Assembly: GCA_011109175.1 (NCBI GenBank)
Contig: RDEW01000012.1
Location: 1,215,220-1,279,219, forward strand
DNA length: 64,000 bases
Origin: Dicyema japonicum
Lineage: Eukaryota; Dicyemida; Rhombozoa; Dicyemidae
Direction: 5' to 3'
In this document: piece after piece, positions 24,851 to 35,493 of the stretch
Layout: every line of letters begins with the position of its first letter
How positions within the stretch are numbered: the first letter of the stretch is position 1
Notes under the pieces: model-generated
The model's database searches: none
What the model was told of the DNA's origin: nothing
Seen by the model: only the letters and a program-made list of their open reading frames with translations
Program-made: the position numbers and the translations under genes

Positions 24851-25089
24851 TTGTTTCTTTGGCTTAAATAATAATAATGGTTTAAGTTAAGAAAATTTCA
24901 CGGAGACATGAGATCAGTAAATGAAAAATCTATTGCTGATCTTAACGACACAATCAATTTCTAGGAACTATGATGATAATTATGAAGAAGTAATTAAAAA
25001 ATTTGAAATTAATGATCCACTGTCTTTTGGAAAATTTCTTGATTTTGTTCTCTTTCCACTAATTCTAGCTGAACTTGTCTGAGATTGCA

Positions 25090-25860
25090 AGGTCTCTCGG
25101 TTTCTGCGACCGTGGGATTTAAAATATTTTATTAGTCGTTAACTATAAACTTTTTTCTCGGAGTGCACCCAAAAACCTCTGGGATTCTTGAATCTATCTC
25201 CATATCCTTCCTACGCCCCATCGAAGTGTTGATAGCAAAAAGGAGAGTCGAGAAAAAGACGGCTGATTGAGAGTTCCCATGCAAATCGTAAGAGGAAATG
25301 CGTTGAGAACTGCTACCGGGAAATTATAGTTTTTATTTTATTTTTTTAATTTATTAATTTTAATTTTTTTTTAATTTATTAATAGTTTTTATTAATTACA
25401 TTAATAAATTTGATTATTTATTTTTACTAAATATAGTAGCTTAATTATAGATTTATTATATTTTTTATTATTTCTTTCTCTTGACCAGTGATCCTGGAGG
25501 TAATAATAATAATAATATTTTTTACAATAAATTTACTTCCTACCTAAGTGTCATTGGAACCACATGCCTCATGAGACGCCAAATGCCTGGCGGACATCCA
25601 AAAATGATCCATCTCTTCCCTATCTAGTGAAGGGATTACCACTATGCTGGGAAAGGATACGTCCACTAAAATGGATTAACCTATCTCAGGTATCTCCCGG
25701 GTCACCACAAAAACTTCCTACCTATTTTTGATTCACCGTCTGTTAGTCGGACAAAAATTAGTTTTTTTGCTATGAAAAAATATATTTTCTGCTAATTCAC
25801 TTCGCCAACGAATAATCAATGTCAACTCGTTTATTTTCTACGTAAAAGGTAGAATCAGCG
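25090..25860. other. AT-rich intergenic DNA
   Basis: The stretch is largely A/T homopolymers and TTTATTA repeats between 25320 and 25530. No gene, repeat partner or RNA could be identified. Confidence 0.5.
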
Positions 25861-25872
25861 CGTTTACTAGAA
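25861..25872 (+). promoter_or_regulatory. Putative trans-splice acceptor of the RRM gene
   Basis: CGTTTACTAG ends 2 nt before the ATG at 25873. See the dynein acceptor for the reasoning; a cis intron acceptor joined to an upstream exon is the alternative. Confidence 0.35.
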
Positions 25873-27104
25873 ATGAAGGAAAGAACGGAATATTCCGATG
25901 AATCGTCAGATTCAACGAGTGATGGAAATAATCTAATTTTAGTCCTCGAAGTCATCGTCAAAAGAGGAAAGAAACGGAAAAAAGTTAACAATCATCAGAG
26001 TACTCGATTCTATCATTTAAGGTAAAGAGGTAGTCTCACAGGAGATAATACAATCTGTAAAAGGCAATGATGACGAAGAAATCGAAAATTTGGCGGATGT
26101 AGAAGGGGGAGAAGTACAAAATATAGAAGCTGAAGAGATGGAAGAACAAAATATGGACGATTTTGAAGAGAGAAGAGCACAAAATATGGAAGACAACGAG
26201 GAAACAGAAATGCAAAATATGGAAGACATTGATGAGAGGGAAGAACAAAATACAGAAAATGTTGAAGATAAAGAACCACCTAACGTAGAAGATATTGAGG
26301 GAGGAGAATCACAAAATATGGGGGATATTAATGAAAGTCTAGTAATCGACTCGACTATGGCCGATGATATTGTACAAGAAACACCCCCCAAAGACAATGG
26401 AATGGAGTCTATAAAAGTCGAACCAGACGACTCCGACAGTGATAGAGCACAAGTTCCCCATATTGGTTATTCCTCCGCTGAAGACACGTCATCGAATTCG
26501 AGTTGTGATGAGTTCTCGGAAGGTCAAAACGGTAGCATGCATATAAATAATACAGAATCCCGCACACGTGTTGATTGGAAACTTGCCCGAGAATTCGACT
26601 GCAGAACAGATCAGGGAGTTCTTCAAAGCTAATAAAATCCTATTGAGCTACGTCAAACTGAAAAAAGAGTAAGAATATCTCCCATAACGTACAGATTCGC
26701 GGAGGCAGTGGTCCCTCCAGGAAGTCTAATAGAGTGCTACAAACTGATTGGAAAACTATTCAATAAGAAGAGGATATCCATAGTGGCCATTAACAGAGAG
26801 GACGAACCAGAGATTCCAGAACATGTCTCAATCATCGTAAAGTACTTGTCGTCAACAACGACAGAGGATACCCTCAAAGAGGCCTATCCCACAGCCACAT
26901 CAGCAATACTAATACTCGACAATGGCCAGTCAAAAGGGTAAGTCCACATCACAACAGCTTAGATACGGATTCGTCAATTTCAAAACACGAAGGGAGGCCT
27001 ACGAAGCCATCAAATCAGTGCAACAGGTCGAAGGGCGAACTATCCACAGTTCCCTAGCAAGTAGTATTAATATTACCACCAGAATCATCAAAACCAACAA
27101 ATGA
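25873..27104 (+). CDS. Nucleolin-like acidic protein with one RRM
   Basis: This is probably a nuclear RNA-binding protein. The start MKERTEYSDESSDST is followed by a basic cluster KRGKKRKK, a likely nuclear signal. An acidic region follows, built from about seven near-repeats of 10-11 residues starting QNMED (26117-26345). The C-terminus is an RNA recognition motif: RNP2-like VSIIVKYL and, after removal of a 25-nt intron (26938-26962), the RNP1 SKGYGFVNF. Two more introns restore the frame: about 22 nt near 26000 and 30 nt (26618-26647). A stopless 24-nt stretch (about 25920-25943) may be a further intron, so the N-terminus is less certain. Length is about 365-380 residues. An acidic N-terminus before an RRM recalls nucleolin, but with a single RRM orthology is not claimed. 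It ends 8 bp from the convergent YTH gene. Confidence 0.8.
26117..26345 (+). repeat. Coding minisatellite, 33-bp unit (11-residue acidic repeat)
   Basis: Consecutive units QNIEAEEMEE, QNMDDFEERRA, QNMEDNEETEM, QNMEDIDEREE, QNTENVEDKEP, PNVEDIEGGES and QNMGDINESLV keep an 11-residue period with N nearly invariant at position 2. The array lies inside the acidic region of the RRM protein. Confidence 0.85.
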
Positions 27105-27108
27105 CAAT

Positions 27109-27114
27109 TTTATT
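27109..27114 (-). promoter_or_regulatory. AATAAA overlapping the YTH stop codon
   Basis: On the minus strand AATAAA shares two bases with the TAA stop (27115-27113). On the plus strand the overlapping ATTAAA variant (27112-27117) could serve the RRM gene, so one 10-bp patch may hold the end signals of both transcripts. Confidence 0.4.
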
Positions 27115-27870
27115 AAAAATTAATTGTGATTGTATACTCTCTCAGATAGTCTTCATATTCCCCATTAATAATAGTGTCATCGGACACGCCAAAGACATTC
27201 CACTCTTTGCTTTGCTGCTGTAGTTCCTCCTCGTATGTGTCATATACACGTAGAATGGATTTCTTAGACCTCTTAGTAACAACCTCCAAATCCACTGACC
27301 GATCGATTGGGAACAAACAGCACAGTCCAATCGCCACTGACGGTTCTACTTCTTGTCCGTCACGTGCGTATTTGACTGGCCTATTTTCATTCCAAGGATT
27401 CCGCAAATGATGGTTTCTTGGAATGAGAGTTCATGTCGGCAAATCCAGTCGATTTCAAATACTCCATTAAGCGACCGGGCTGATATGTTCGACGGAAGAA
27501 CCCAGTCCACCGGGGGAACATCGAACCGTGCCATAGAAGCCAATCTAGCAAATCCGGCAAACTTTCCACTCTCTGATACTGAAAATATCAGTATTACATT
27601 CGCACATTCCTAAGCATAAAAACACTAGTTACAGCATAGGCGTTGTTCAGTCGAACTTGGTTTGCTGGCATTGTCGACACCATACTTTTTGGATATTTCC
27701 ACATTCTCGTTGTTACAGCTCTTTATTATAAAAAATCTGGCCCCTGTGAACACAAACTTGGCATATTCCAGGTAATCTATTTATATTTACGAATTACTTT
27801 GGGCTTTATCGTCCATTGAGTAGTCTACAATCTCATAATCTAATTTATCACGACAATCCCAACCTGACAT
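27113..27870 (-). CDS. YTHDC1: YTHDC1-like YTH-domain protein (frame-broken)
   Basis: YTH domains bind N6-methyladenosine in RNA; YTHDC1 is the nuclear reader. The minus strand starts [13 protein letters not shown] at 27870 and gives [100 protein letters not shown] and LCCLFPID, in the order of the YTHDC1 domain. Two introns are clear: 21 nt (27777-27797) and 23 nt (27610-27632). The frame breaks twice. One break is near 27672-27685, exactly where the first aromatic-cage tryptophan belongs. The other, near 27409-27417, is explained by one A missing from an A run. The second cage tryptophan (DWVLP) is present. At about 230 residues the protein is much shorter than vertebrate YTHDC1 and is nearly all YTH domain. 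Assembly error or a young pseudogene are both possible. Confidence 0.82.
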
Positions 27871-27882
27871 TACTATTCAAAT
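27871..27882 (-). promoter_or_regulatory. Putative trans-splice acceptor of the YTH gene
   Basis: On the minus strand TTTGAATAG ends 2 nt before the ATG, the same arrangement as for the RRM, C2H2 and dynein genes. Confidence 0.35.
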
Positions 27883-28039
27883 ATTATCATTAAAATATTA
27901 ATATATCGTTGATTTTTAAATTTAATATCTTATCAATATATTTATTACTATATTGTCGCGTGGTGCCATGTTCTTCTCCTTACTCAGGAGAACCTTGAAA
28001 TACTGGAAATTTGAAGAATTTTATTTTAATCACTCAGAC

Positions 28040-28121
28040 TCGTCATGTCAGGAGATGCAGACGCAGTCGGAACACTGAGAAAAGATGCGGAGACTGTTGA
28101 GGGACGCTGGATCACCTGAAA
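28040..28121 (+). pseudogene. LINE family A 3' end
   Basis: The plus-strand frame gives SEH, a stop, then EKMRRLLRDAGSP, the C-terminus of the family A LINE, followed by an AT-rich tail. Only the last 80 bp or so can be assigned. Confidence 0.6.
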
Positions 28122-28189
28122 TTTTGTTTATTTGATATGACGGTGTTTTGGTTCAATAATTAAATTTTAAAAATACCGAATACAGTAAA

Positions 28190-28900
28190 ACCTCTCCATC
28201 CTCTCCTAGTTTCTCCCACCCTTTCTCGATGCCAAGCTCCGCAGACTGCTGAGGTCCTAACCGTCTCCTATTGTTCTGTATACTGGTCTCAAGTCTCCAT
28301 TAAGTACTTCGGAAGCGCTATATGAGGAGGCCTCAGAACTTTTTACCAGATATTCGAAAAATTATGTTTGCTGACGTATCGCTCCATTCTTAGAATGTGA
28401 CCAAACAGTTTAAAACGCATCTTCATTATCAGGGTACTCAGAGGTTCAGAGGAGCATCTTTCGTACAATGCTCTTTACACGAATTAGCCACTTTAATTCC
28501 AAAAGAGACCGAAGTAAATTTCTATGAAAGGAGTCGAGCCTTTGTCAGTCGATTTTCGAGATTTCCTCATACAATCTAAGTCCTGATCCAGGAAATTTTC
28601 TAGCACTTCAATGAGTTCTCCTCGAGGGAGTGTCGAAAGCTCTGGTGAGATCAATTCCAAGAATAGTCCTTGAACTTTGGAATCTGTTCCGATTAGCAAA
28701 TGACACCATACTACATCAGCTGTCGATCTCCCAGTCCTGAACCCACTTTGGCTTTGAGCCAATTAGCCGTCCACTGTTTCTTGGATCCGATTAAGTACGA
28801 TCAGGAAAAGGATATTCCGCAGCGTAGTTAGAAAGATGACAGGACGCAAGTTTTCAACAGCTCCAATTTATAGCTTATAATGAAAAATTTAATTTAGTGT
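28190..28900 (-). pseudogene. LINE reverse transcriptase fragment, family B
   Basis: Minus-strand motifs are QSGFRTGRSTADVVWCHLLI (start of the RT fingers/palm, near 28740-28690) and, after a deletion, KLFGHILRMERY (near 28420-28390). The second is the conserved C-terminal signature also seen at 49309-49800 and 52040-52400. The catalytic YADD block is missing, so the copy is internally deleted and inactive. Confidence 0.65.
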
Positions 28901-29599
28901 AGTATAAAATAAAAATTATTATTAAAAATTAGGGAAGCCGAAAAAAGGTTGAGAAACGCTGAATTAAATAATAATAATTTTTTAGTTAAATTTTATTAAG
29001 GAAAAAATATAGTAACGGTCATATAGAGGCTGCCCTGACTGCGTGGCTATTCCCTCTCAGGATAGTGAGCGAGATTCGCTCAAATAACAAGCAGCACTCA
29101 CGAGGGTCTCCTTAATCATAATCATAAATTCCACCCACAAAAATTGAAATTACATCGCCCAGAGTAAGAAACACTGACTTAATTGGAAAATGTGTTATAA
29201 ACAGAGATTCCTAGCGAATTGAAATTGAAATTATTCCAAAGATCAAGAGTAAAAACAAATTAGCTAATCCCCTGATCCTGACGCATTCCGATGGAGACTT
29301 CATCCATATGAAGAAATGGATATTTTGAATGCAGGATCCAGTGACACCACTTACTCTCCTGAGTAAGGTGGATCCGATGACGTCACTAGAATGAAGGCTT
29401 CAATAAAATGGAAGTATGGCACCACAAGCACCACGCTGACAAGTTCATGACAACTACAGGCCAATTGTCCCCGAATTGACCATAAAAATAGATATCTCGC
29501 CTACTGGGAAAAATATGAATTTTAAATCCGAAATATCATAAAAATTCTTTTAACCACGCGAACGCGGCTTAGGGAAAACTCGCTTACAGAAAATTATGA

Positions 29600-29870
29600 G
29601 GTATGATTTGCTTGCGACGATATGGGCAGATGCTTGGTTGCAAGGTCCTCGGTATTCAAATATTAATGACGTGGGAAGGCAACAAAATATCACAAGGGGT
29701 TTCTAAGACAGTTAAAAGTAAAAACTCCAGGCATACAATCCACTGTTTTAAAGCGAACCCTAGAGGGCCTTACACTGGTGTATAAAAGTCAAAACCCGGA
29801 AATGCCATATGGACAGAGGGCTCAATCAGAAAATACGCTCTCAGAGCTGTTCCAGCCACCAGAAATTAAT
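29600..29870 (+). repeat. Dispersed repeat, copy 1
   Basis: Shares with 38860-39115 a series of blocks such as CACTGTTTTAAAGCGAACCC, GAGCTGTT and CAACCAG in the same order. It lies just upstream of the LINE C-terminal domain at 29940-30584 and may be part of the same element. Confidence 0.6.
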
Positions 29871-29939
29871 TATTTATTATTTTGCTAATAGTTATTAGAA
29901 AAAAGAGAGATTCGCTCAAATAACCAGCAGATTGTAAAA

Positions 29940-30584
29940 TAGTTTAGTTGTTTAACTTTGTTAATCAGGTTAAAAATCTAGAACAGTCAAATATGGCCGC
30001 TAATCAATCATAAGGTTTCAATAAGAGTTTGCCATTGTGAAATCACGAAGACGATACATTCAACCTATATTAAAAATTCTCACTCAGCAATTATTTCCAT
30101 GTCAATATTGACGAATCAAAATGTCGAAATTAGAATTGACACGTCGATTTTGACAGAAACAAAAGTCCAATACAATAAACCTGATATTTTTGTGTATGAC
30201 AAAACAAAGAAAGAAATAACTTTAATTGAAGTGGGGATTACCTCACAAGACCGACTAAATCAAGTTGAAGTTGAGAAACTTCACAAATATGACTTGCTAG
30301 CAAATGAACTTTCGCTGCTCTATGAATGTCAAGCGAAGAATATTCCAGTGGTTTTGACATGGGATGGAGTTGTCTCAAGATGCTTCAAGAATCATATGGA
30401 TAAATTATCTATTGAAGAATCAACGAGGACTTGCATCCAATCGGTTGTGCTGAAGAGAACGCTCGAAAGTATGCTCATTGAACATAAGCATGGGATGAAG
30501 GTATACGATGAAGAGTACGCCTCTGCTACCTCCCAACTTGTGGAACTGACATGCCGTGAAGACAGCCCACTGGACTCTAACTGA
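29940..30584 (+). pseudogene. LINE C-terminal PD-(D/E)XK-like domain
   Basis: An open frame of 161 codons (30099-30584) carries KPDIFVYDKTKKEITLIEVG, then KLHKYDLLANELSLLYEC, then VVLTWDGVVSRCFK. This is the C-terminal block of REL-type or related non-LTR elements, in which PD...E.G marks a restriction-endonuclease-like fold. Family knowledge places it after the reverse transcriptase, where it nicks the target. No RT lies directly upstream, so this is a 5'-truncated copy, but the domain itself is open over its whole length, which suggests a fairly recent insertion. The sequence differs from the RPDG-type domain at 48240-49252, so a separate LINE lineage is present. A host gene derived from such a domain is possible but unsupported. 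Confidence 0.6.
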
Positions 30585-30699
30585 GATATTTTGACTGAAT
30601 CTGATGTGAGGTTATGGCACATTCTTCTTCTAAGAGAAGAAGAGGGATTACCAACAATCTGGATCAAAATACGCTTAATTAGTTAATTTACTCGTTATT

Positions 30700-31170
30700 A
30701 TTATTTTATTTTGGTTTAATAATTTAATTAGAAATAAAAAAAATTAATTTATCAACAACCATTTTTGGCTGAGGTGGTGACGTACCTCAATTGCACGAAT
30801 ATCTAAAACAAACCCTAGAGAAATCGTACTTATCAAAAACCAAGACCTATAAACAGTTTGTAATTCAAAGTACTTGGATACAATTATTACCAATACCCGA
30901 TGGGGATTATCTGTGCACATATTAAGGATGAATCATGCCGTTCCGGCTTAGGATTTTATGGCTCATACTTCCTCTGCTCAGGGACTTTTACAAGGAAGTC
31001 ACGACCAACTTTGCCATCAATAATAAACATCGATCTAAAACTTGTTAAAATGGCATAGAAGACAAAGATGATCTAGACAGCTTTCTAAACATCGCAATCT
31101 AGAGAAAATTGCGGAGGGGACTAACAGACGGGATAATCCGAATGGCACAAGCGACGGGAAGCATATAACT
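30700..31170. other. LINE debris without clear motifs
   Basis: Probably the upstream part of the LINE tail that follows, but no frame longer than a few tens of codons carries a recognisable motif. Confidence 0.3.
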
Positions 31171-31179
31171 TTCCTATTG

Positions 31180-31500
31180 CGAATGTGAATACCTTACACA
31201 AGAAATTGAAATTATTGGAGATCATTTTCGACATACACATGTATTTTTCCTCTCATGTCGAAGGCATCTCTGGAGGCTGCTCAAGAAAGCTAGAGATGAT
31301 AAATATATTTTTGGTAGCAGCAAGATCACTAACCCAGCTTTGAAATTACTCTACAAACAATTAATTGAACTATCTGTCAGCTACGCCTGTGCGTCCTGGA
31401 AAATCAATCTGTCCTGGACGAACAAACAGAAAATCACCGACATTCAGTTCCTGACACCACTACTATTAGGAATCTTGGTAGACTAGAAAAAGTGCCCCCT
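31180..31500 (+). pseudogene. LINE family A RT tail
   Basis: The plus-strand frames read LEIIFDIHMYFSSHVEGI, then LKLLYKQLIE, then SYACASWKINLSW, the region after YADD in family A (compare LGVTFDT at 24510 and YKQYIEPCFSYACASW at 41845). Frames shift and stops occur. Confidence 0.6.
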
Positions 31501-31947
31501 TCATCAAGAAGCCCTTATCCGACAAAATGGTAAATGGAAATACGATGAAGATGTCTTAAAAACTGGCAGTATGGTAATACTAAGGTATCTTATAATTATT
31601 AAAAATTATTTAGACAGGATAATGATGCCAATACAAGACAATTCCCGATATATGATGGAGATGCACTATAGTCGATAAGAAGTTCGGAATCTGTATATTG
31701 GAAAGTGAGTCGGGTGAACGTTTAGAAGATACATCATTCGCGACCTAGCTTCTATAGTTTCAACACTGTTTCGCCTCTCAGGTACAACAGTCTCTGTATT
31801 TAATGCATAATGAAAATTCTTTATTTAATGGCGGGCGGTCAACGGTTATGGAAAACCTTTTTGAACTATTCTTATCAATTTGAGTGATTATTGCATCCTA
31901 CCAACAATTTACGCGTTGTTTCTGTTTGTACTAAGTTTTGTTTTACT

Positions 31948-32626
31948 ATCACTACCAAGAGAATTATTGCGAGAACACCTTGTTTCAAAAATTTAGAAAC
32001 TTTAATAAAACAGTGATTCGTGGAAATGCTAAAGGTGACTATTAAATGTAGGGGACTTTAATAATTTTTTTCACACTTCATATAGGATTTACTAAGAGTA
32101 TTAGTGAAAAGTATAGGAACGTGCGTACATACGACGATAATTTCAAAATAAAAGAATTTTCAACAAATTTTATTGTTTTAAAAACCAATTTACTTTTTAC
32201 TACATACATTTAGCGCATTTTTTTAATTTTAATTTTAGATTTAAATTTTATATCAATTTGTTTGTTTCTTTTGTTCCCCTTTTAACTCCAAGGCACTTGA
32301 ATTGTTATTGTGCATCATGTGGCTCACCATCCTTGGTGGCCCCAGATATAATACTAAATTATATCCAAAAAGGACCATTAGTCAAAAACTAGCAGAGGAG
32401 TTCCCCCTGGACGGCACTTACTTCAAGCCCAAGTTTGCGTAGTCTGCTGAGGGAGGCCAGGGGAACGTGAATTTTTGTTATTCTGGATGTGAAGGTGTTT
32501 TTCTGGTTTAATTTATTGTTTTTTTCGTAGGTGATTGTCCCTAGCTACCGTCACCACCAAGAGAATTGATGTGAGACCACCTTGTTTCAAAAATGTAGAA
32601 TCAATTCCTGAAACAGTGGTTAGAAA
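31948..32626 (+). repeat. Pair of about 80-bp direct repeats
   Basis: About 31948-32030 and about 32545-32626 share ACCAAGAGAATT, then GAGA, then CACCTTGTTTCAAAAAT and AAACAGTG in the same order. The spacer of about 515 bp has no gene. It could be a solo-repeat pair or an old short retroelement. Confidence 0.5.
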
Positions 32627-32752
32627 TATTCATCATTCGAGCAATAGTTGATTTGTCACAACCACCTATGGATTCGATTATTAAACTTTTTCAACTTTTC
32701 AGAAATGCTACTTCTCTGTTTTTTCTGATTTTTTTTCATTTTGATCATAATT

Positions 32753-33000
32753 TATTAAATTATTCCAAAGACCAAGGGTAAAACCAAACTAATTCTTTGA
32801 TCCTGACGCGTTCTAGCAGAACCCTTACCCAAGCACATTGATCCAGAGGTTGTTTGTCGGGAATCTGAGATTGAATCCATAACTTGTCGCCAGGGGGCAA
32901 AATTATTTCCCGGTTGAATGAACAGGTGGATTCTTTTGAACGCTGGGCTGGCATTGGGCGTTTCCTGAGTAAGGTGGATCGATGACGCAACGAAGGAGAT
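32753..33000 (-). pseudogene. LINE 3' end with conserved tail
   Basis: On the minus strand VRVLLERVRIKE is followed by the tail GTTTGGTTTTACCCTTGGTC and then GGAATAATTTAAT. The same end occurs at 29246-29285 (-), 37340-37450 (+), 42110-42180 (+), 48055-48110 (-), 56018-56075 (+) and 56473-56535 (+). Confidence 0.55.
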
Positions 33001-33164
33001 AAAAGAAGTCTTCAATCAAGTTGGCACATGGCAACATGCTGCTACAGTAATTTACTTACCATAAAATTGTTTTTCAAGATATTCTTTTTAATTTTAAGTT
33101 TTTAAATGCTTTTAATTCAAAAAATATATTTACCCTTATCCAACGTTAATGATTGGAAAAGTGA

Positions 33165-33225
33165 CCCTATAATAGTGTCATCAGACACACCAATGACATT
33201 CATTCTTTACTGTGCTGCTTTACTT
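33165..33225 (-). pseudogene. Fragment of the YTHDC1-like C-terminus
   Basis: On the minus strand [10 protein letters not shown] matches [10 protein letters not shown] in the C-terminal tail of the YTH gene at 27160-27190. The similarity covers about 55-60 bp in the same sense and then stops. It looks like a small duplicated piece of that gene. Confidence 0.5.
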
Positions 33226-33529
33226 TATTTAACAAAGCGTTTCAAAGGGTTAGTAAAGGGAGATGAGTTATTTACCATAAGTCCTAGTTGGTTTGGCCCA
33301 ACTGAGCGCCGAACCATGAGGGACTCCTCTATCCGGTTCTGATATAAATCCACATATTAATGGATAAGTTCCGTCCCGAAAAGAAGTGCTTCACCCATTA
33401 TTTCCAACGGGGATTTTGTCTCATATAGACGGCATAGTAGTGCTTAGTGCCACACATTATCGAATCCTTTTAATATATCCGGTGACTTTTGAAATCTTTC
33501 ACTCGGGTTATTTCAGAGTTTAGAAGAAT

Positions 33530-33640
33530 GAGACAGTCACCAACGGAATTGCCAACCGGAAGTCGCCATCTTATTTATACGGATGACGTAATTGTGATGG
33601 ACGCTGATGACGGCATCAGTCGTCAAGCCAAAACATCATA
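33530..33640 (+). pseudogene. Possible LINE reverse transcriptase fragment
   Basis: The frame LPTGSRHLIYTDDVIVMDAD resembles the catalytic Y-x-DD region of a reverse transcriptase, with T in the second position. Nothing upstream or downstream confirms it. Confidence 0.35.
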
Positions 33641-34139
33641 GATGCGTGGAACCTTCAGCCGGAATGTACAGCAACGAGATCTGAACTAGGGCGATAAGGC
33701 CTTTTGTCCGGCACTCGTTACACTGCACCAAAGGCTGTCTCCAAATTTAATACTGGCATCAAAAATAACTCTTCAAAAAAGTTATTGGGTATTTTTTAAA
33801 TAGCTTTATTTTTATTTAGTCAAAGCCATGAGAGTTATTGCGGCATTCCTTTATCGCCAAGTCAACCTCCGATCTCTGCGTGGTGTAGGTACTCAGTATT
33901 ACAGTTGGGTACTGCCCAATCATCAGTCTTATCCGGGTTTTGTGTATCAACTCCTAGCATTCGTTGTAGCTGGTCCCTAAAAATCAAAACAACTTTTTCT
34001 TGGGTTGACTCCTTGCCATCGAGATTTTGGAGTACAATCAGGACCGTTTCAGCCCTTGCGGTATATCCTCCAGTAATTTCCCCTTTTTAGATCAACATAT
34101 GATTGAAATTCAACATGGATACTTTAATTATTATTATTA

Positions 34140-34420
34140 TTAACCCCAGGCTTACCATTGTAAGCCCAGCAAAAATAGTCATAACTAACTAATCCAAGGA
34201 AGGAACCAAAGGGAGAACATCTGCATTGTGCCGACCAAATCCATCTTCCAATACTTCATTACATGCTTCCGCTTCCGAAGAGAGGTGGAGAAGTAGGTCC
34301 GCCCTTTTTCATTTTTGTCCCACGTCCTACCGTCGCGGACATCACTTCATTCTTTAGCGGAATAGTTTTCATAATGCAATCTTCATTAGAGGGTTTGGTC
34401 AGGGAGAAAGGTAGGAAGAT
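34140..34420 (+). repeat. Dispersed repeat, partner at 37905-38175
   Basis: Both copies run ACCCCA, TAAGGAAGGAACC-like, CCAATAnT, GAAGAGAG, GAAGTAGG and CACTTCATTCTT in the same order and strand over about 270 bp, at perhaps 75-80% identity by eye. They contain no coding motif. Confidence 0.7.
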
Positions 34421-34504
34421 CCCTTTTTAACAACTGTGTCGTGTCAGAAGGACTCGTCGCCTCACGGGTGGGATCTGTTGACAAGAATTGACCTTCGCTG
34501 AAAA

Positions 34505-34582
34505 CTCCATCTTTCGGATTTGAACCCACGACCTTCAGATCTGATGTCATCAGACGTTACATAACCAGAAGGCTTTCTAGTC
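34505..34582 (-). repeat. tRNA-like sequence (degenerate tRNA or SINE head)
   Basis: On the minus strand there is a B-box-like GGTTCAAATCC, an A-box-like CTGGTTATGTAACG upstream, and between them a 5-bp stem GTCTG/CAGAT around the 7-nt loop ATGACAT, which would place anticodon GAC (valine). The T stem pairs poorly and the acceptor stem is not convincing. A tRNA-derived SINE or tRNA pseudogene is likelier than a working tRNA. Confidence 0.4.
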
Positions 34583-35204
34583 TTGCCATAGTCTTGCCAT
34601 ACTTCTAATGGATAATTTAAAGACTTAATTTATTTTATTTAATCAATAAAGTAATATGACATTTTTAACCGCAAACTTAACAATAAAAATGTTGAATTTT
34701 CACCACAAATATTTGATAAATACGCCCTTTAAACTGGAGAATTTGATTTACTACATTTTTATGGTAACGATAACTAAGCTTTATTGGCTGAAATATATTA
34801 TAATTTATAAAAATCAGTTTAGTAATGCCTATAAAGACAGTTCAATATGTTTAATCTCGTTTCATTGGAAACAATGGGGATTTTCGATCTAATTTGCTAG
34901 CGCCGGATCGTTGAGGCAAAAAAGAAAAGGAACAACAGAGAAGAGGAATGCCTAATTGAGCGGATTTCTATACAAATCGTAGTAGATAATATCACGAGAG
35001 TTGCTGCTTGTTTTAGTAAAAAATTGTAATAAAAAATAAATTGATCTCAACGATGAGTCAAGCTCGTAAACATTCATAGCGGAAAATTGTCAAATTTAAC
35101 TAAATTTGTAAGTGGAAAATGTGTCAATTCAGAATAGAATAACCACAATGATATTTTTTTATTTACAAGTCAAATATTTAATAATTTTTAATTGACACTT
35201 AAAA

Positions 35205-35340
35205 AATTGAAGGCCACTTCAGAAACCATGACTTTCGTAAAACCCGTGGTTCCTCCTGTCGATCTTTACTGCTATCATGAGAAGCAGCACCGAGTAAATT
35301 ATGTAAGAAGGAAATAGTCAGAACTTTGTGAGTGTTCAAT
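35205..35340. repeat. Diverged repeat, partner at about 37140-37235
   Basis: CTCAGAAACCA or TTCAGAAACCA, GTGGTTCCTCC or ATGGTTCCTCC, TGATCT, then AAATAGT.AGAACTT appear in the same order in both places. No function visible. Confidence 0.45.
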
Positions 35341-35493
35341 AGCGTAGTTGATTTAAGAATCAAAATTACTAAAAGATGCAAATCCAATAATGTTATCATC
35401 AATTCATATGTTATGTTTTAATGTACTTTTAAAACTTGTAAAATCACGCATTTTTAATGACAGTTGATTGACTCTTAATCTCATCACTTATGT

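Noticed and set aside
24921-25082. 54-codon frame beginning MKNLLLIL
   Set aside because: Too short, no family recognised, no intron or trans-splice signal; it lies just after a LINE end.
27113-27870. YTH gene as a processed pseudogene
   Set aside because: Two introns (21 and 23 nt) are still present, so it is not a retrocopy.
34656-34892. AT-rich frame of 78 codons
   Set aside because: Composition (I, L, Y, K, N) is what AT-rich non-coding DNA yields; no motif.
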